Below are positions 24,754 to 32,011 of a stretch of 32,011 nt of DNA, in pieces. Both the position numbers and the translations under genes were made by a program. The stretch is taken from NCBI GenBank assembly GCA_020721655.1, contig DYMG01000027.1:1-32011 (forward strand), in the 5' to 3' direction. Positions within the stretch are counted from its first letter, which is position 1. Each line of letters opens with the position of its first letter. A model generated the notes under the pieces. It did no database searches. It had not been told where the DNA came from and saw only the letters and a list, made by a program, of their open reading frames with translations. The stretch is from Paludibacter propionicigenes (lineage in GTDB: Bacteria; Bacteroidota; Bacteroidia; Bacteroidales; JAFGXI01).

Positions 24754-25780
24754 TTTGTTTTGTATTAATTTTTCGTTTTTTCATGCCAAATCGTTTTCCA
24801 AAAAAGAATTTCATGTTACTTGTTGATGGTTGTATTTTAGTTGTTTCGTAGTTATATGCATACCCATTTGCAAATGCTGTTAATCCAAAATAAAAACTTC
24901 TTTTTTCTAAACCAATAGATAGCTTTGCTATATAATTTGTTGATAATAAAGGTTTATTATTAATAGTATTGGTACTTGTAATTATATTAGCTTTTGCAAA
25001 TCCAATACCCGGAGATACAGAAAGATTAATAAAAAATATTTTCCCAATAATAAAAGTATATGTGTAACCAAAATTTAAGCCATAACTTTCTGCCGTAAAA
25101 GATGTTATGTTGAATAGGCTCTTTATAGAGTCTGGGATTATATCTGATGTAAAACCAGTTTTATTTGTAGCAGAATTTATATTGTAGTATGCACCTAAAA
25201 TGATACTTCCTTGCCCTTTTTTTTGTATTTCATTTCTTACATAAGCTGCTTTGTACGAGAATTTTTTATAATTGAATAAATAATATGCCGAAATACCGGC
25301 TGAATATAATTCCATGTCGTTTAATTGTGGATATATTGACATTGTTGTATCGGCATAAATTTTTGCATTGCTAAAATAAAATCCTTTATATTTTTGAAAA
25401 TGAGCATCAAAACCATAGCTTGTCCCATATAAACTAAACTGGAAATCGAATCTATTTGTTTTGCCATAAATGCTATCGTCATTGCTAATTTTATTTATTC
25501 CTAAATCTAAGCCAAAACCAAGCCATTTATAATCGAATTCTAAGCCTAAATCTACTGAATTGTTAGGAGATAGTATAAGCGATTTATTGGTTTCTATATT
25601 CGTAAATATAATATCGCTATTTTTCCAAATATTATAAACTCTTACAGATAAATGGTTTGAAACATTTTCTATATATAACGAGTCTATTTTGCTTTTTTTT
25701 GCTTTTGGTATGGTATCTTTCTGCGAAAAAGCAATATTTATAAGAAAAATACACGCCAAAATTATTTTAAATATGCTCAT
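24740..25780 (-). CDS. DUF4421 outer-membrane barrel protein, copy 1 of a tandem pair
   Basis: A 346-residue exported protein, paralogous to the DUF4421 gene downstream. The signal peptide covers about 1-19 (MSIFKIILACIFLINIAFSQ). Shared features include LSPNNSVDLGLEFDYKWLG, the YSAGISAYYLFNYKKFSYKAAY block, NEIQKKGQGS and LNFGYTYTFIIG. Where the paralogue ends at FFGKRF, this copy continues for 15 residues (GMKKRKINTKQNAQI) into the start of the next gene. Its own ATG overlaps the end of lplA by 14 bases, the same overlap length as at the next junction. This supports an lplA-DUF4421-DUF4421 operon and suggests that the tandem duplication carried the junction with it. Confidence 0.83.
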   Translation of the reverse strand: MSIFKIILACIFLINIAFSQKDTIPKAKKSKIDSLYIENVSNHLSVRVYNIWKNSDIIFTNIETNKSLILSPNNSVDLGLEFDYKWLGFGLDLGINKISNDDSIYGKTNRFDFQFSLYGTSYGFDAHFQKYKGFYFSNAKIYADTTMSIYPQLNDMELYSAGISAYYLFNYKKFSYKAAYVRNEIQKKGQGSIILGAYYNINSATNKTGFTSDIIPDSIKSLFNITSFTAESYGLNFGYTYTFIIGKIFFINLSVSPGIGFAKANIITSTNTINNKPLLSTNYIAKLSIGLEKRSFYFGLTAFANGYAYNYETTKIQPSTSNMKFFFGKRFGMKKRKINTKQNAQI

Positions 25781-26741
25781 TTTTACTGAAAAAACTGTTT
25801 AAAATGTTTTCCAATTGGGTATTTAATTGTTCGCTTATTTTATTTGCTAAAATTATATTTTTTATTGTTATTATATCGTATTTTTTTTGCAAAAATGCGT
25901 CTTTTAACATTTTCAGTTGAATATTTTCGGTGTCAATTTTTGTTATTATGCCATTTTCGACATAAATTTCAAAGTATATGATGTTTGAACCTATTTTTAG
26001 ATTGCTAAATATTTTAAATTTAGGCGAATAATTGTAAATCCAATTTTTGTTATTGTACTTGTTTTTAATGCTAAGGTTTATATTCTCTAAATCTGTTTTT
26101 GTAAGGGTAAATTCCTCATTTATACTATAAGAATTTTTTACAAAATTTTGTAAATTGTTAGTAAATTTAGTTATACTGCTTGTTTTTAGATGATATAACA
26201 AATTAGTTACATCTTTTTTAATCGATTTTATTGCTTTGCTTTCAATTTTAAGTTCGTTTTTAATGGAATTTTCTAAATTAATTAAATTGGAGTTGTAAAG
26301 CAATGTTCCGTGATGTAAAACTCTGTTTTTATAAACGTGTTCGGCATTGCCCGAAATTTTGTTATTATCAATAAATAAGTTATTATGCTCATTGTAATGT
26401 ACATCAATATTTAAGGTTTTCAAAAATTCGTATATCGATTTTGTATGTAGTTTAAAATCAATTTGTTTGCCTTTTTCTTTATTAAAAATGAAAGTGAAAT
26501 TTATATTTCCTTTATCTTGATAAACTGTTCCACCACCGCTTAGTCTTCGTGCAATTTTTATTTTATTTTGTGTTACAAATAATATGTTAATTTCTTCATA
26601 TATATTTTGATGTTTGCCACAAACCAACACATTATTAGTTTGCCATAACATAAAAAATTCGTCGTTAAAATTTTTTAGAAGATATTCTTCTAAAGCTAAA
26701 TAGAAATAGATGCTTTTGTTTTTAATTGATAGAAATTTCAT
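25767..26741 (-). CDS. lplA: Lipoate-protein ligase
   Basis: Activates free lipoate with ATP and attaches it to lipoyl domains. The hallmark is ARRLSGGGTVYQDKGNINFT at residues 64-83; the catalytic lysine is K128 in NKISGNAEH; and HHGTLLYNSNL (143-153) is the conserved strand after it. The C-terminal accessory domain (about 235-324) is present, as in E. coli-type LplA, so it need not use a separate LplB. The protein is cytoplasmic. It is very AT-rich and Asn/Lys-rich, like its neighbours. It is the first gene of an operon with the two DUF4421 genes. Together with lipB at 9361 the cell has both lipoylation routes. Confidence 0.92.
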   Translation of the reverse strand: MKFLSIKNKSIYFYLALEEYLLKNFNDEFFMLWQTNNVLVCGKHQNIYEEINILFVTQNKIKIARRLSGGGTVYQDKGNINFTFIFNKEKGKQIDFKLHTKSIYEFLKTLNIDVHYNEHNNLFIDNNKISGNAEHVYKNRVLHHGTLLYNSNLINLENSIKNELKIESKAIKSIKKDVTNLLYHLKTSSITKFTNNLQNFVKNSYSINEEFTLTKTDLENINLSIKNKYNNKNWIYNYSPKFKIFSNLKIGSNIIYFEIYVENGIITKIDTENIQLKMLKDAFLQKKYDIITIKNIILANKISEQLNTQLENILNSFFSKNEHI

Positions 26742-26776
26742 AAAAAAACCCCTAACAAATATTTTAATGTTAGAGG
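26742..26776 (-). terminator. Terminator of the endonuclease gene
   Basis: CCCCTAACA (26749-26757) pairs with TGTTAGAGG (26768-26776) with one mismatch. The A-run 26742-26748 becomes a T-run on the minus strand. It lies just before the lplA start and 23 bases after the endonuclease stop. Confidence 0.8.
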
Positions 26777-26798
26777 CTATAAAGTTATATTTTTTGGT

Positions 26799-27848
26799 TT
26801 AAAGAACTACAAATTTCTTTGTTATTTCTGAAGTTTGTGTTTTAATTTTTATAAAATACACCCCATTTTCTAAGTTTTGAATATTTATTTTGTTACTGTT
26901 TTGAATTAATTCAATATCAGTAATTTTTTCACCAATTGCATTATAAATAGTGGCAGTTGTTTTGTTGTTATCTATAGAGTTGTATGTTATATTTATAAAA
27001 TCTGTTGCAGGGTTTGGGAATATTGTTACAGAAACATTAGAACCAATTTTTGAAATATCGGAAGTGCATCCGCTCCAAATATAGCATATATATTCCGGAT
27101 GGTCTATAAAAGGGTTTCTGTTATTTTGATAAGTATAAACGGCGTTGTTTCTGTCAATTTCTTTTTGGCTTACAGGGTCTAATTCTGACCAATCAATTAG
27201 CATATTTATTGCCCAAGTTGTTAGGTTGTTGCTTGTAATCATATCGCTAGACCAACTCGACATAACAGTTTTATATCTGGTAACCATATAAAAGTATGTT
27301 CTTGCAAAATCGCCTTTATATTCGTCAATTGGTTCAAAAACAGTTCCTGTATATCCAGGGTACGAACAACTCCCTAATTTACTACCGTTTGTAGATGTCC
27401 AAGATGCTGTTCCTACTTCACCAAAAGGATAATTGCTTCTTTTTCCGTTTACGTATCCATCTGTTGGGTAAAGGTGAAACAAATCGGTGTACATTGGACT
27501 AGCGTCGTTAAACCAACTTTTAGGGAATGAGTGTTCTCTATTATAGCAAGAACTTTCTCCAGAATAACTACCACATTGGTCTGTTACAAAAGTGTATTCG
27601 TAGGCAAATGTGCCATCGGCACGTGTTGAGTACATATCCCAAACTTTACCGTTAGTTTTTTTATCGGTGGTTTTAAAGTCGGTCCAAAGTTCGTCGTAAG
27701 TTTCTGCGTGGTGGTTATCAATAATACCATTTAAGGCAGTTCTTAAATTTTCGCCAGTTAAACCTTCTGCGTCGTCATAGTAACCAGCAGGTATTTGTGC
27801 ATTTAAAAATGCTGTAACAAATAGTAGTAAAAAAGTTATGTTTTTCAT
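26799..27848 (-). CDS. Secreted endonuclease I (EndA/NucM family) with T9SS sorting domain
   Basis: A secreted non-specific nuclease. The start chosen is the ATG at 27848, which opens directly into a signal peptide (MKNITFLLLFVTAFLNAQ). The in-frame ATG at 27866 overlaps the predicted -7 element and is unlikely. The length is then 349. The endonuclease I domain covers about 25-260. The ββα-Me motif reads NREHSFPKSWF with the general base His at 106, followed by DLFHLYPTDGYVNGKRSNYPFGEV, the metal and Asn region. Cysteines at 92 and 101 may form a disulphide. The last 75 residues are a T9SS type A sorting domain (VTIFPNPATDFINI, LENGVYFIKI). The protein should cleave DNA and RNA outside the cell for nutrient scavenging. 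Confidence 0.93.
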   Translation of the reverse strand: MKNITFLLLFVTAFLNAQIPAGYYDDAEGLTGENLRTALNGIIDNHHAETYDELWTDFKTTDKKTNGKVWDMYSTRADGTFAYEYTFVTDQCGSYSGESSCYNREHSFPKSWFNDASPMYTDLFHLYPTDGYVNGKRSNYPFGEVGTASWTSTNGSKLGSCSYPGYTGTVFEPIDEYKGDFARTYFYMVTRYKTVMSSWSSDMITSNNLTTWAINMLIDWSELDPVSQKEIDRNNAVYTYQNNRNPFIDHPEYICYIWSGCTSDISKIGSNVSVTIFPNPATDFINITYNSIDNNKTTATIYNAIGEKITDIELIQNSNKINIQNLENGVYFIKIKTQTSEITKKFVVL

Positions 27849-27863
27849 TTTGTTATTTTTTAT

Positions 27864-27871
27864 CAAAAGTA
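27864..27871 (-). promoter_or_regulatory. Putative -7 promoter element of the endonuclease gene
   Basis: On the minus strand this reads TACTTTTG, matching TAnnTTTG, 16 bases before the ATG at 27848. Its position argues against the upstream ATG at 27866 as the start. Confidence 0.52.
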
Positions 27872-27940
27872 TTTATTAAAGAAAAATATATAAGCGATTA
27901 AAAATGTTAGTTTGTCAAGTTAAAAAAGCAATTAGAAAAA

Positions 27941-27972
27941 ATAAGCTGTTTCATAATTCTGAAACAGCTTAT
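27941..27972 (-). terminator. Terminator of the OmpA-family gene
   Basis: A perfect 13-bp stem, ATAAGCTGTTTCA (27941-27953) with TGAAACAGCTTAT (27960-27972), is followed by a T-run on the minus strand. It lies 22 bases after the stop of the OmpA-family gene. Confidence 0.9.
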
Positions 27973-27993
27973 AAAATCTTTCAAACTGAGTGT

Positions 27994-30132
27994 TTATTTT
28001 TTCAAAACTTTAAATTCTACACGTCTATTTTTTGCTTTTCCTTCAGGATTATTGTTAAAGGCAATTGGTCTAGATTCTCCATAACCGTGAACAATTAATC
28101 TATTGGTTTCAATTCCATGAGATATTAAATAGTCGGCAACAGCTTGTGCTCTGTTTTGCGATAATTTTTGATTTGTTTCTTCAGAACCGTCAGAATCGGT
28201 ATGTCCGGCAATTTCTATTTCCATTGTTGGGTTGTTTTTCAAGAAATCTATGGTTCTATTTAATTCAGGGAACGATTCTGTTTTTAATGTTGCCTTTGCT
28301 GTTTCAAAGAAAATATTGTTTAGTCGAACTACTTGTCCTACTTCTATTGGCGATAATCTAATGGCTTCTTCTTCAATTTCGGTATATTCCTCAACTTCAG
28401 TTAAATCTATATTTTTATTTACATCAAAGAAACCTAAGCCAACTGCACGGAAACCGTATTTTTTTCCAGCAGGTAATATTATTTTAAATCTACCAGTTTT
28501 TGGGTCGGTACGTGCAATTGCAACCTCTTCTCCACCAGGCAGTTCTTCTACAATAATTCGGGCATCAACTGGTTTGTTTGTTTTGTCGTCGCGAACAATT
28601 CCGGTAATTAATACAACAGGATTAGGCTTTACGCTTTGTGGCAATTTAATTTTAAATAAATCTTCTTTTCCTTTAGATTTATGTGTTGATGCATAAAAAG
28701 CATAGTCTCCAGAGGCTGGAATATTGTATTTTGAGTCAACACCTGGTGTATTAATACCTTCTCCAAGGTTTTGAGGGTCTTTCCATTTTGCCCAAGTGTC
28801 GTCTAATCGGGTTGTTGAAAAAATATCGGCTTCACCATATCCTGATAATCCAGATGTTGAATAAAATAAAGTAACACCATCGGCAGCTAAGAAAGGACTG
28901 TAGTCATTTTCACGAGTATTTATTGTAGGTCCTAAATTTTGAGGTTTACTCCAACGGTTTTCACCTTTTTTAAAACTTACATATAGGTCTAATCCTCCAT
29001 AAGAATCACTCATTTGAATAGCCATTATTAAGCTTTTTCCGTCGTTTGTTAAGTAATAGTTTGCGTATTTATTAAAATTTATAAAACCATCAATAATTTG
29101 TTTTTCAGGGAAAGCCCATCCAGTACGAGTTCTATAGGTAAAAGAAACGCCTTCTTCCATTTGTCCGTTTGGTAAATAAGTGTTTGCTAATAACAGTGCA
29201 TTACCATCGGGAGTAATTGATTGAACAAAATTATTTAATTTATTATTTAAAGGTTCTCCAATATTTTTTGCTATTTCCCAAGCATTAGTTTCTTCGTTGG
29301 CTTCAGAAAACCAAATGTCGTTTTCGTCGTTGTAACCACCTATGTTTTCGGGGTGTAATCTGCGAACAAAATATATAGTTTTTCCGTCTGGGGAAATCAT
29401 AGGGGCATCTTCAGAGTAAATAGAGTTAATTTTATCGCCTAAGTTTATGGCTTCAGAATCCCAAACAATGTTAGGAATTACATTTATTTTTGCTTTTACA
29501 GAGTCGCTACATTCGGCAATACCGATGGCATCGATTTGATTTTCGCCTGGAACTGAAACTGGGTCTAATTGAATTTCAACTTCACTTACATAAAAATCGG
29601 TTGGTTTATCAAGAAAAATATTCATCATTTTTCCTTTAATACCTTCTTGTTTAGGGGCTCCTTCGTAAATTTTTAATTCTTGTTTTTCGGGGCTGTAAAT
29701 TGTAACTTTAGTTATTGCACCAGGGTTATGACTTTGAGCAATAACAACTTGCTGAATTCTAGCAGGATTAGCAAATGCAACTCTAATTGAAGAGATGCCA
29801 TCTGTTTCTTTGCCATTTTTGGTTTTAACAGACCATGCTTTTTTTGATTCTCCTCCTTTTGGAAGCACATTAGGCTGTCCTAATGCTTCGTCGGCAGATT
29901 TTTCTTCTTTCGAGAATTGCGAACTAAATTTAATTACTTTGTTTGCCCATTGTGCCTTACATTCTTGTTTTACTGCTGTGTCGCCAATTAAATCGCCTTC
30001 TTTTGCTAAAACAGCATTCCATAGTACTTTGTTGCTGTCGGCTTTTGTTTTGTTTATAACATCTTGTGCAAATAAATTTATTGCAAATAAGACTAAAATA
30101 GCTGATAGAATAGATATTCTCATTTTTTTCAT
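27994..30132 (-). CDS. OmpA-family protein with discoidin-like, WD40-like and carboxypeptidase-regulatory domains
   Basis: A 712-residue envelope protein. The signal peptide covers about 1-22 (ending NLFAQ). Residues about 60-215 form a discoidin-like domain (ALGQPNVLPKGG, HNPGAITKVTIYSP). Residues about 230-500 carry PD40/WD40-like propeller repeats (APMISPDGKTIYFVRR, YSPFLAADGVTLFYSTSG). A carboxypeptidase-regulatory-like domain follows at about 505-585 (ITGIVRDDKTNKPVDARI). The C-terminal OmpA domain (about 600-712) holds IEIAGHTDSDGSEETNQKLS and NRAQAVADYLISHGIETNR, which bind peptidoglycan. The order propeller, regulatory domain, OmpA resembles PorE of type IX secretion, but the N-terminal TPR of PorE is replaced by the discoidin-like domain. 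It is probably periplasmic or outer-membrane associated and anchored to peptidoglycan. It has its own terminator. Confidence 0.88.
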   Translation of the reverse strand: MKKMRISILSAILVLFAINLFAQDVINKTKADSNKVLWNAVLAKEGDLIGDTAVKQECKAQWANKVIKFSSQFSKEEKSADEALGQPNVLPKGGESKKAWSVKTKNGKETDGISSIRVAFANPARIQQVVIAQSHNPGAITKVTIYSPEKQELKIYEGAPKQEGIKGKMMNIFLDKPTDFYVSEVEIQLDPVSVPGENQIDAIGIAECSDSVKAKINVIPNIVWDSEAINLGDKINSIYSEDAPMISPDGKTIYFVRRLHPENIGGYNDENDIWFSEANEETNAWEIAKNIGEPLNNKLNNFVQSITPDGNALLLANTYLPNGQMEEGVSFTYRTRTGWAFPEKQIIDGFINFNKYANYYLTNDGKSLIMAIQMSDSYGGLDLYVSFKKGENRWSKPQNLGPTINTRENDYSPFLAADGVTLFYSTSGLSGYGEADIFSTTRLDDTWAKWKDPQNLGEGINTPGVDSKYNIPASGDYAFYASTHKSKGKEDLFKIKLPQSVKPNPVVLITGIVRDDKTNKPVDARIIVEELPGGEEVAIARTDPKTGRFKIILPAGKKYGFRAVGLGFFDVNKNIDLTEVEEYTEIEEEAIRLSPIEVGQVVRLNNIFFETAKATLKTESFPELNRTIDFLKNNPTMEIEIAGHTDSDGSEETNQKLSQNRAQAVADYLISHGIETNRLIVHGYGESRPIAFNNNPEGKAKNRRVEFKVLKK

Positions 30133-30253
30133 TTTTTTTTGTTAATAAAATTGGTGTTACTAATTTTAAAAGGCTAAGGTACTTATAATAAAATTAATTT
30201 TAAAATTTTTACTAAATAATTTTAAAATAATTTTTATTTCAGAAAAATAGTAA

Positions 30254-30261
30254 TAAATTTG
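30254..30261 (+). promoter_or_regulatory. Putative -7 promoter element of tRNA-Leu
   Basis: TAAATTTG matches TAnnTTTG and ends 11 bases before the first tRNA base, a good distance for a tRNA promoter with a short 5' leader. Confidence 0.55.
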
Positions 30262-30272
30262 CAATCCAATTT

Positions 30273-30357
30273 GCGGGTGTGGTGAAATTGGCAGACACGC
30301 TAGACTTAGGATCTAGTGCCGCGAGGCTTGGGGGTTCAAGTCCCTTCACCCGTACCA
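30273..30357 (+). tRNA. tRNA-Leu (anticodon UAG)
   Basis: An 85-base tRNA with an encoded CCA end. The acceptor stem is GCGGGTG with CACCCGT (the first pair is G-U), followed by discriminator A and CCA (30355-30357). The anticodon stem CTAGA/TCTAG encloses the loop CTTAGGA with anticodon TAG at 30307-30309, which reads CUN leucine codons. The variable arm GTGCCGCGAGGCTT is long, as expected for leucine, and the T-loop GGTTCAAGTCC is canonical. Confidence 0.97.
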
Positions 30358-30362
30358 ATGAT

Positions 30363-30395
30363 AAACCGCTGTGGTGTTCCAAGGCGGTTTTTTTT
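30363..30395 (+). terminator. Rho-independent terminator after tRNA-Leu
   Basis: AAACCGC (30363-30369) pairs with GCGGTTT (30384-30390) and is followed by eight T. It stands 5 bases after the tRNA and 30 bases before the trigger factor ATG. Most tRNA transcripts should end here, unless trigger factor depends on read-through. Confidence 0.85.
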
Positions 30396-30425
30396 AATTT
30401 TGAACAAACACGTAAACTTTTAGTA

Positions 30426-31790
30426 ATGAATATAATAAAAACCGAAATTGACCAGCTTAATTACTCAATAACAGTTGTAGTAGAAAAGTTAGATTATAGT
30501 GAAAAAGTAACTGCAGCACTAAAAACATTTCAAAAAAAAGCCAGTATCGACGGATTTAGACAAGGAAAAGTTCCTTTTGGATTAATTCAAAAAAAACATG
30601 GTGTATCTTTTTTAGTTGAAGAAATGAATAAAATTATTTCTGAAGCTATTTCAAATTATTTAAAAGAAACAACAGATAAAGTTTTGGGCGAGCCTCTTCC
30701 ATTTAACGAAGAACAAAAATCAATAAATTGGGGAGAACAAGATACTTATGAATTTATTTATAAAGTTGGTATTGCACCAAAATTTGACGTTAAATTATCG
30801 AAACACGAAAAAATTGCAAACTATAAATTAAAAGTTGAAAAAACCGATATAGAAAAACAACTAAATAACTATAAAAAAAGTTATGGACATTACGATGAAC
30901 GAGAGATAATTTCTGAAAACGATATGCTTACCGGATCTATTGTTCAATTAAATGATAATGAAAATATTTTAGATGGTGGTGTTTTTGCAGAAAACACATC
31001 ATTATTGATGACATCGTTTAAAAACGATGAGCAAAAACAATTTTTTTTAGGAAAAAAAGTTGGCGATAAAGTGATTTTTAATCCAAAAATTTCTTTTGAA
31101 AACGAATATGAAATAGCTGGATTATTAACAATTAAGAAAGATGCCTTAACCGAAAACATTTTATTAAGTCAGTTTGAATTTACTATTGATAGCATAAAAG
31201 AATGGATTGAGGCAGATAATAATCAAGAATTATGGGATAAAGTTTATGGAAAAGACATTGTTAAAGATGAAAAAGAGTTTACTGCAAAAATTGAAGATAG
31301 TATTAGAAATTCATTTTTACCACAAAGCAATTATAAATTTGGCATAGACTCAAAAGAACATTTGTTGGCAAAAATTAATATAGATCTGCCCGAAGCCTTT
31401 TTAAAAGATTGGCTAAGAACAATAAATACCCAAGAAAAATTAACCGATGAAACTTTAGACAAAGAATTCCCAATGTTTTTAAAAGATTTGCGTTGGCAAC
31501 TAATTAAAGAGCAAATAGCTACAGATAACGACATAAAAATTAATGATGACGATTTATTAGATGCTGCTAAAATGCTAATAAATGCACAATTCCAACAATA
31601 TTACGGAGCAATGCAAATTCCTGAAGAATACTTAATTAAATATGCTCAAGAAATTGTTGAAAAACCTGAAGAAAGAAGAAATTTAATTGAGACTAAAATA
31701 GAAGAAAAAGTGTTGGAAATTATTAAAACTTCCGTTAAACTTAGCGAAAACGAAGTTACTATTGAAGAATTTAATGGATTATTTAAATAA
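30426..31790 (+). CDS. tig: Trigger factor, ribosome-associated chaperone
   Basis: A 454-residue chaperone that binds nascent chains at the ribosome exit tunnel. The start is the ATG at 30426; the frame is open further upstream but that part lies inside the tRNA and terminator. The ribosome-docking signature GFRQGKVP is at residues 43-50, in an N-terminal domain of about 1-115. The middle PPIase (FKBP-like) region, about 140-245, is divergent (VGDKVIFNPKISFENEYEIAGLL), and I see no clear catalytic FKBP motif. The C-terminal helical arms, about 255-454, are rich in Lys and Glu. The length matches Bacteroidota trigger factors. No promoter is visible in the 30 bases before it, so read-through from the tRNA promoter is possible. 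Confidence 0.92.
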   Translation: MNIIKTEIDQLNYSITVVVEKLDYSEKVTAALKTFQKKASIDGFRQGKVPFGLIQKKHGVSFLVEEMNKIISEAISNYLKETTDKVLGEPLPFNEEQKSINWGEQDTYEFIYKVGIAPKFDVKLSKHEKIANYKLKVEKTDIEKQLNNYKKSYGHYDEREIISENDMLTGSIVQLNDNENILDGGVFAENTSLLMTSFKNDEQKQFFLGKKVGDKVIFNPKISFENEYEIAGLLTIKKDALTENILLSQFEFTIDSIKEWIEADNNQELWDKVYGKDIVKDEKEFTAKIEDSIRNSFLPQSNYKFGIDSKEHLLAKINIDLPEAFLKDWLRTINTQEKLTDETLDKEFPMFLKDLRWQLIKEQIATDNDIKINDDDLLDAAKMLINAQFQQYYGAMQIPEEYLIKYAQEIVEKPEERRNLIETKIEEKVLEIIKTSVKLSENEVTIEEFNGLFK

Positions 31791-31794
31791 TACC

Positions 31795-31918
31795 TTAAAT
31801 CCGCAAGCCGATATTTATATGTTTGAAATTCAGTCAGGTGAAAACACTTGAATGGTGCAAACTGCACGTTGCAGGTGTTTTTACCTGCAACCATTTACGA
31901 AAAGACTTGCAGATTTAA
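31795..31918 (+). repeat. Highly structured intergenic element after trigger factor
   Basis: The outer stem is TTAAATCCGCAAG (31795-31807) with CTTGCAGATTTAA (31906-31918), with one mismatch. Inside are CAGGTG/CACTTG (31835-31850) and a three-way junction: AATG (31851-31854) with CATT (31892-31895) encloses GTGCA/TGCAC (31855-31867) and GTTGCAGGT/ACCTGCAAC (31868-31891), leaving only hairpin loops unpaired. It starts 5 bases after the trigger factor stop. It could be a structured RNA, a recombination site or a small mobile repeat. Confidence 0.72.
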
Positions 31919-31920
31919 TG

Positions 31921-32005
31921 TAATACCGATAATACTTAAATTAAAGCATTTCGAACTCGTTCGGAAGTCCAATTATATTTGATTGTATATTATCAATTTT
32001 TGATA
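31921..32005. repeat. Dispersed intergenic repeat at the right end of the window
   Basis: It starts TAATACCGATAATACTTAAA and contains the hairpin TTTCGAAC/GTTCGGAA (31949-31966), then GAAGTCCAAT, then TATCAA/TTGATA (31991-32005). The part 31922-31973 matches the reverse complement of 23122-23160, and its start recurs at 10070 and 1195. It continues past or ends at the window edge; no gene is visible here. Confidence 0.68.
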
Positions 32006-32011
32006 TAAGCT

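Noticed and set aside
27849-27866. Upstream ATG at 27866 for the endonuclease
   Set aside because: It overlaps the predicted -7 promoter element and would put six polar residues before an otherwise normal signal peptide.
28146-30145. Plus-strand open frames opposite the OmpA-family gene
   Set aside because: The minus-strand protein has recognisable domains over its whole length; these are shadows.
30279-30425. The trigger factor frame stays open upstream to 30279
   Set aside because: This part lies inside the tRNA-Leu and its terminator. The ATG at 30426 gives a protein beginning like known trigger factors.
1-32011. CRISPR array, prophage, IS element or rRNA
   Set aside because: I saw no regularly spaced direct repeats, no transposase, integrase or phage structural protein and no rRNA sequence. 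The intergenic repeats are short, palindromic and dispersed.

Overview
The window is AT-rich DNA from a Gram-negative member of the Bacteroidota, probably a free-living or anaerobic Bacteroidia-type organism rather than Bacteroides itself. Evidence: two proteins end in type IX secretion (T9SS) type A sorting domains. Several families are typical of this phylum (PUR/DUF3276, DUF4421, DUF4476, OstA-like, LruC). Promoters match the Bacteroidota form (TTTG, about 19 nt, TAnnTTTG) and Shine-Dalgarno sequences are largely absent. The mix of housekeeping and envelope genes indicates chromosome rather than plasmid or phage. I see no integrase, transposase, rRNA or CRISPR array.

Layout. 1-1315: an unrecognised gene, possibly truncated at the left edge, followed by an attC-like inverted-repeat element and a dispersed repeat. 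1315-4074 (minus): a hotdog thioesterase, a PUR-domain nucleic-acid-binding protein, an unknown exported protein and the Kdo-pathway isomerase KdsD. 4192-5070 (minus): a DUF4476 exported protein. 5164-7826 (minus): a compact operon of a PqqD-like small protein, a CarB/PylC-like ATP-grasp ligase and a fold-III PLP decarboxylase. This is the most system-like unit in the window and I cannot assign it to a known pathway. 7952-10053 (plus, divergent): an exported bleomycin-hydrolase-type cysteine peptidase and lipB. 10262-17832 (minus): three large surface or secreted proteins: an LruC lipoprotein, a MORN-repeat protein and a 1198-residue T9SS protein. 18129-18899 (plus): an outer-membrane barrel protein. 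18957-21364 (minus): PLP homeostasis protein YggS and an OstA-like LPS-transport protein. 21733-23019 (plus): a TPR/beta-barrel protein. 23256-27848 (minus): a small exported protein, then lplA with two tandem DUF4421 paralogues, then a secreted T9SS endonuclease I. 27994-30132 (minus): an OmpA-family propeller protein. 30273-31790 (plus): tRNA-Leu(UAG) and trigger factor.

How the genes work together. The largest theme is the cell envelope: KdsD supplies the Kdo pathway and the OstA-like protein serves LPS transport. Two proteins carry T9SS export signals, and several barrels, lipoproteins and an OmpA-type peptidoglycan anchor complete the set. Protein lipoylation is covered by both routes (LipB for endogenous octanoyl, LplA for scavenged lipoate).

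Outside the genes, the larger intergenic gaps hold related hairpin-rich sequences, often bordered by AATACCGA-type ends. One pair of copies matches at 42 of 47 positions in inverted orientation. The gap after the trigger factor gene folds on paper into a nested, almost fully paired element. These look like a family of small non-autonomous intergenic repeats.
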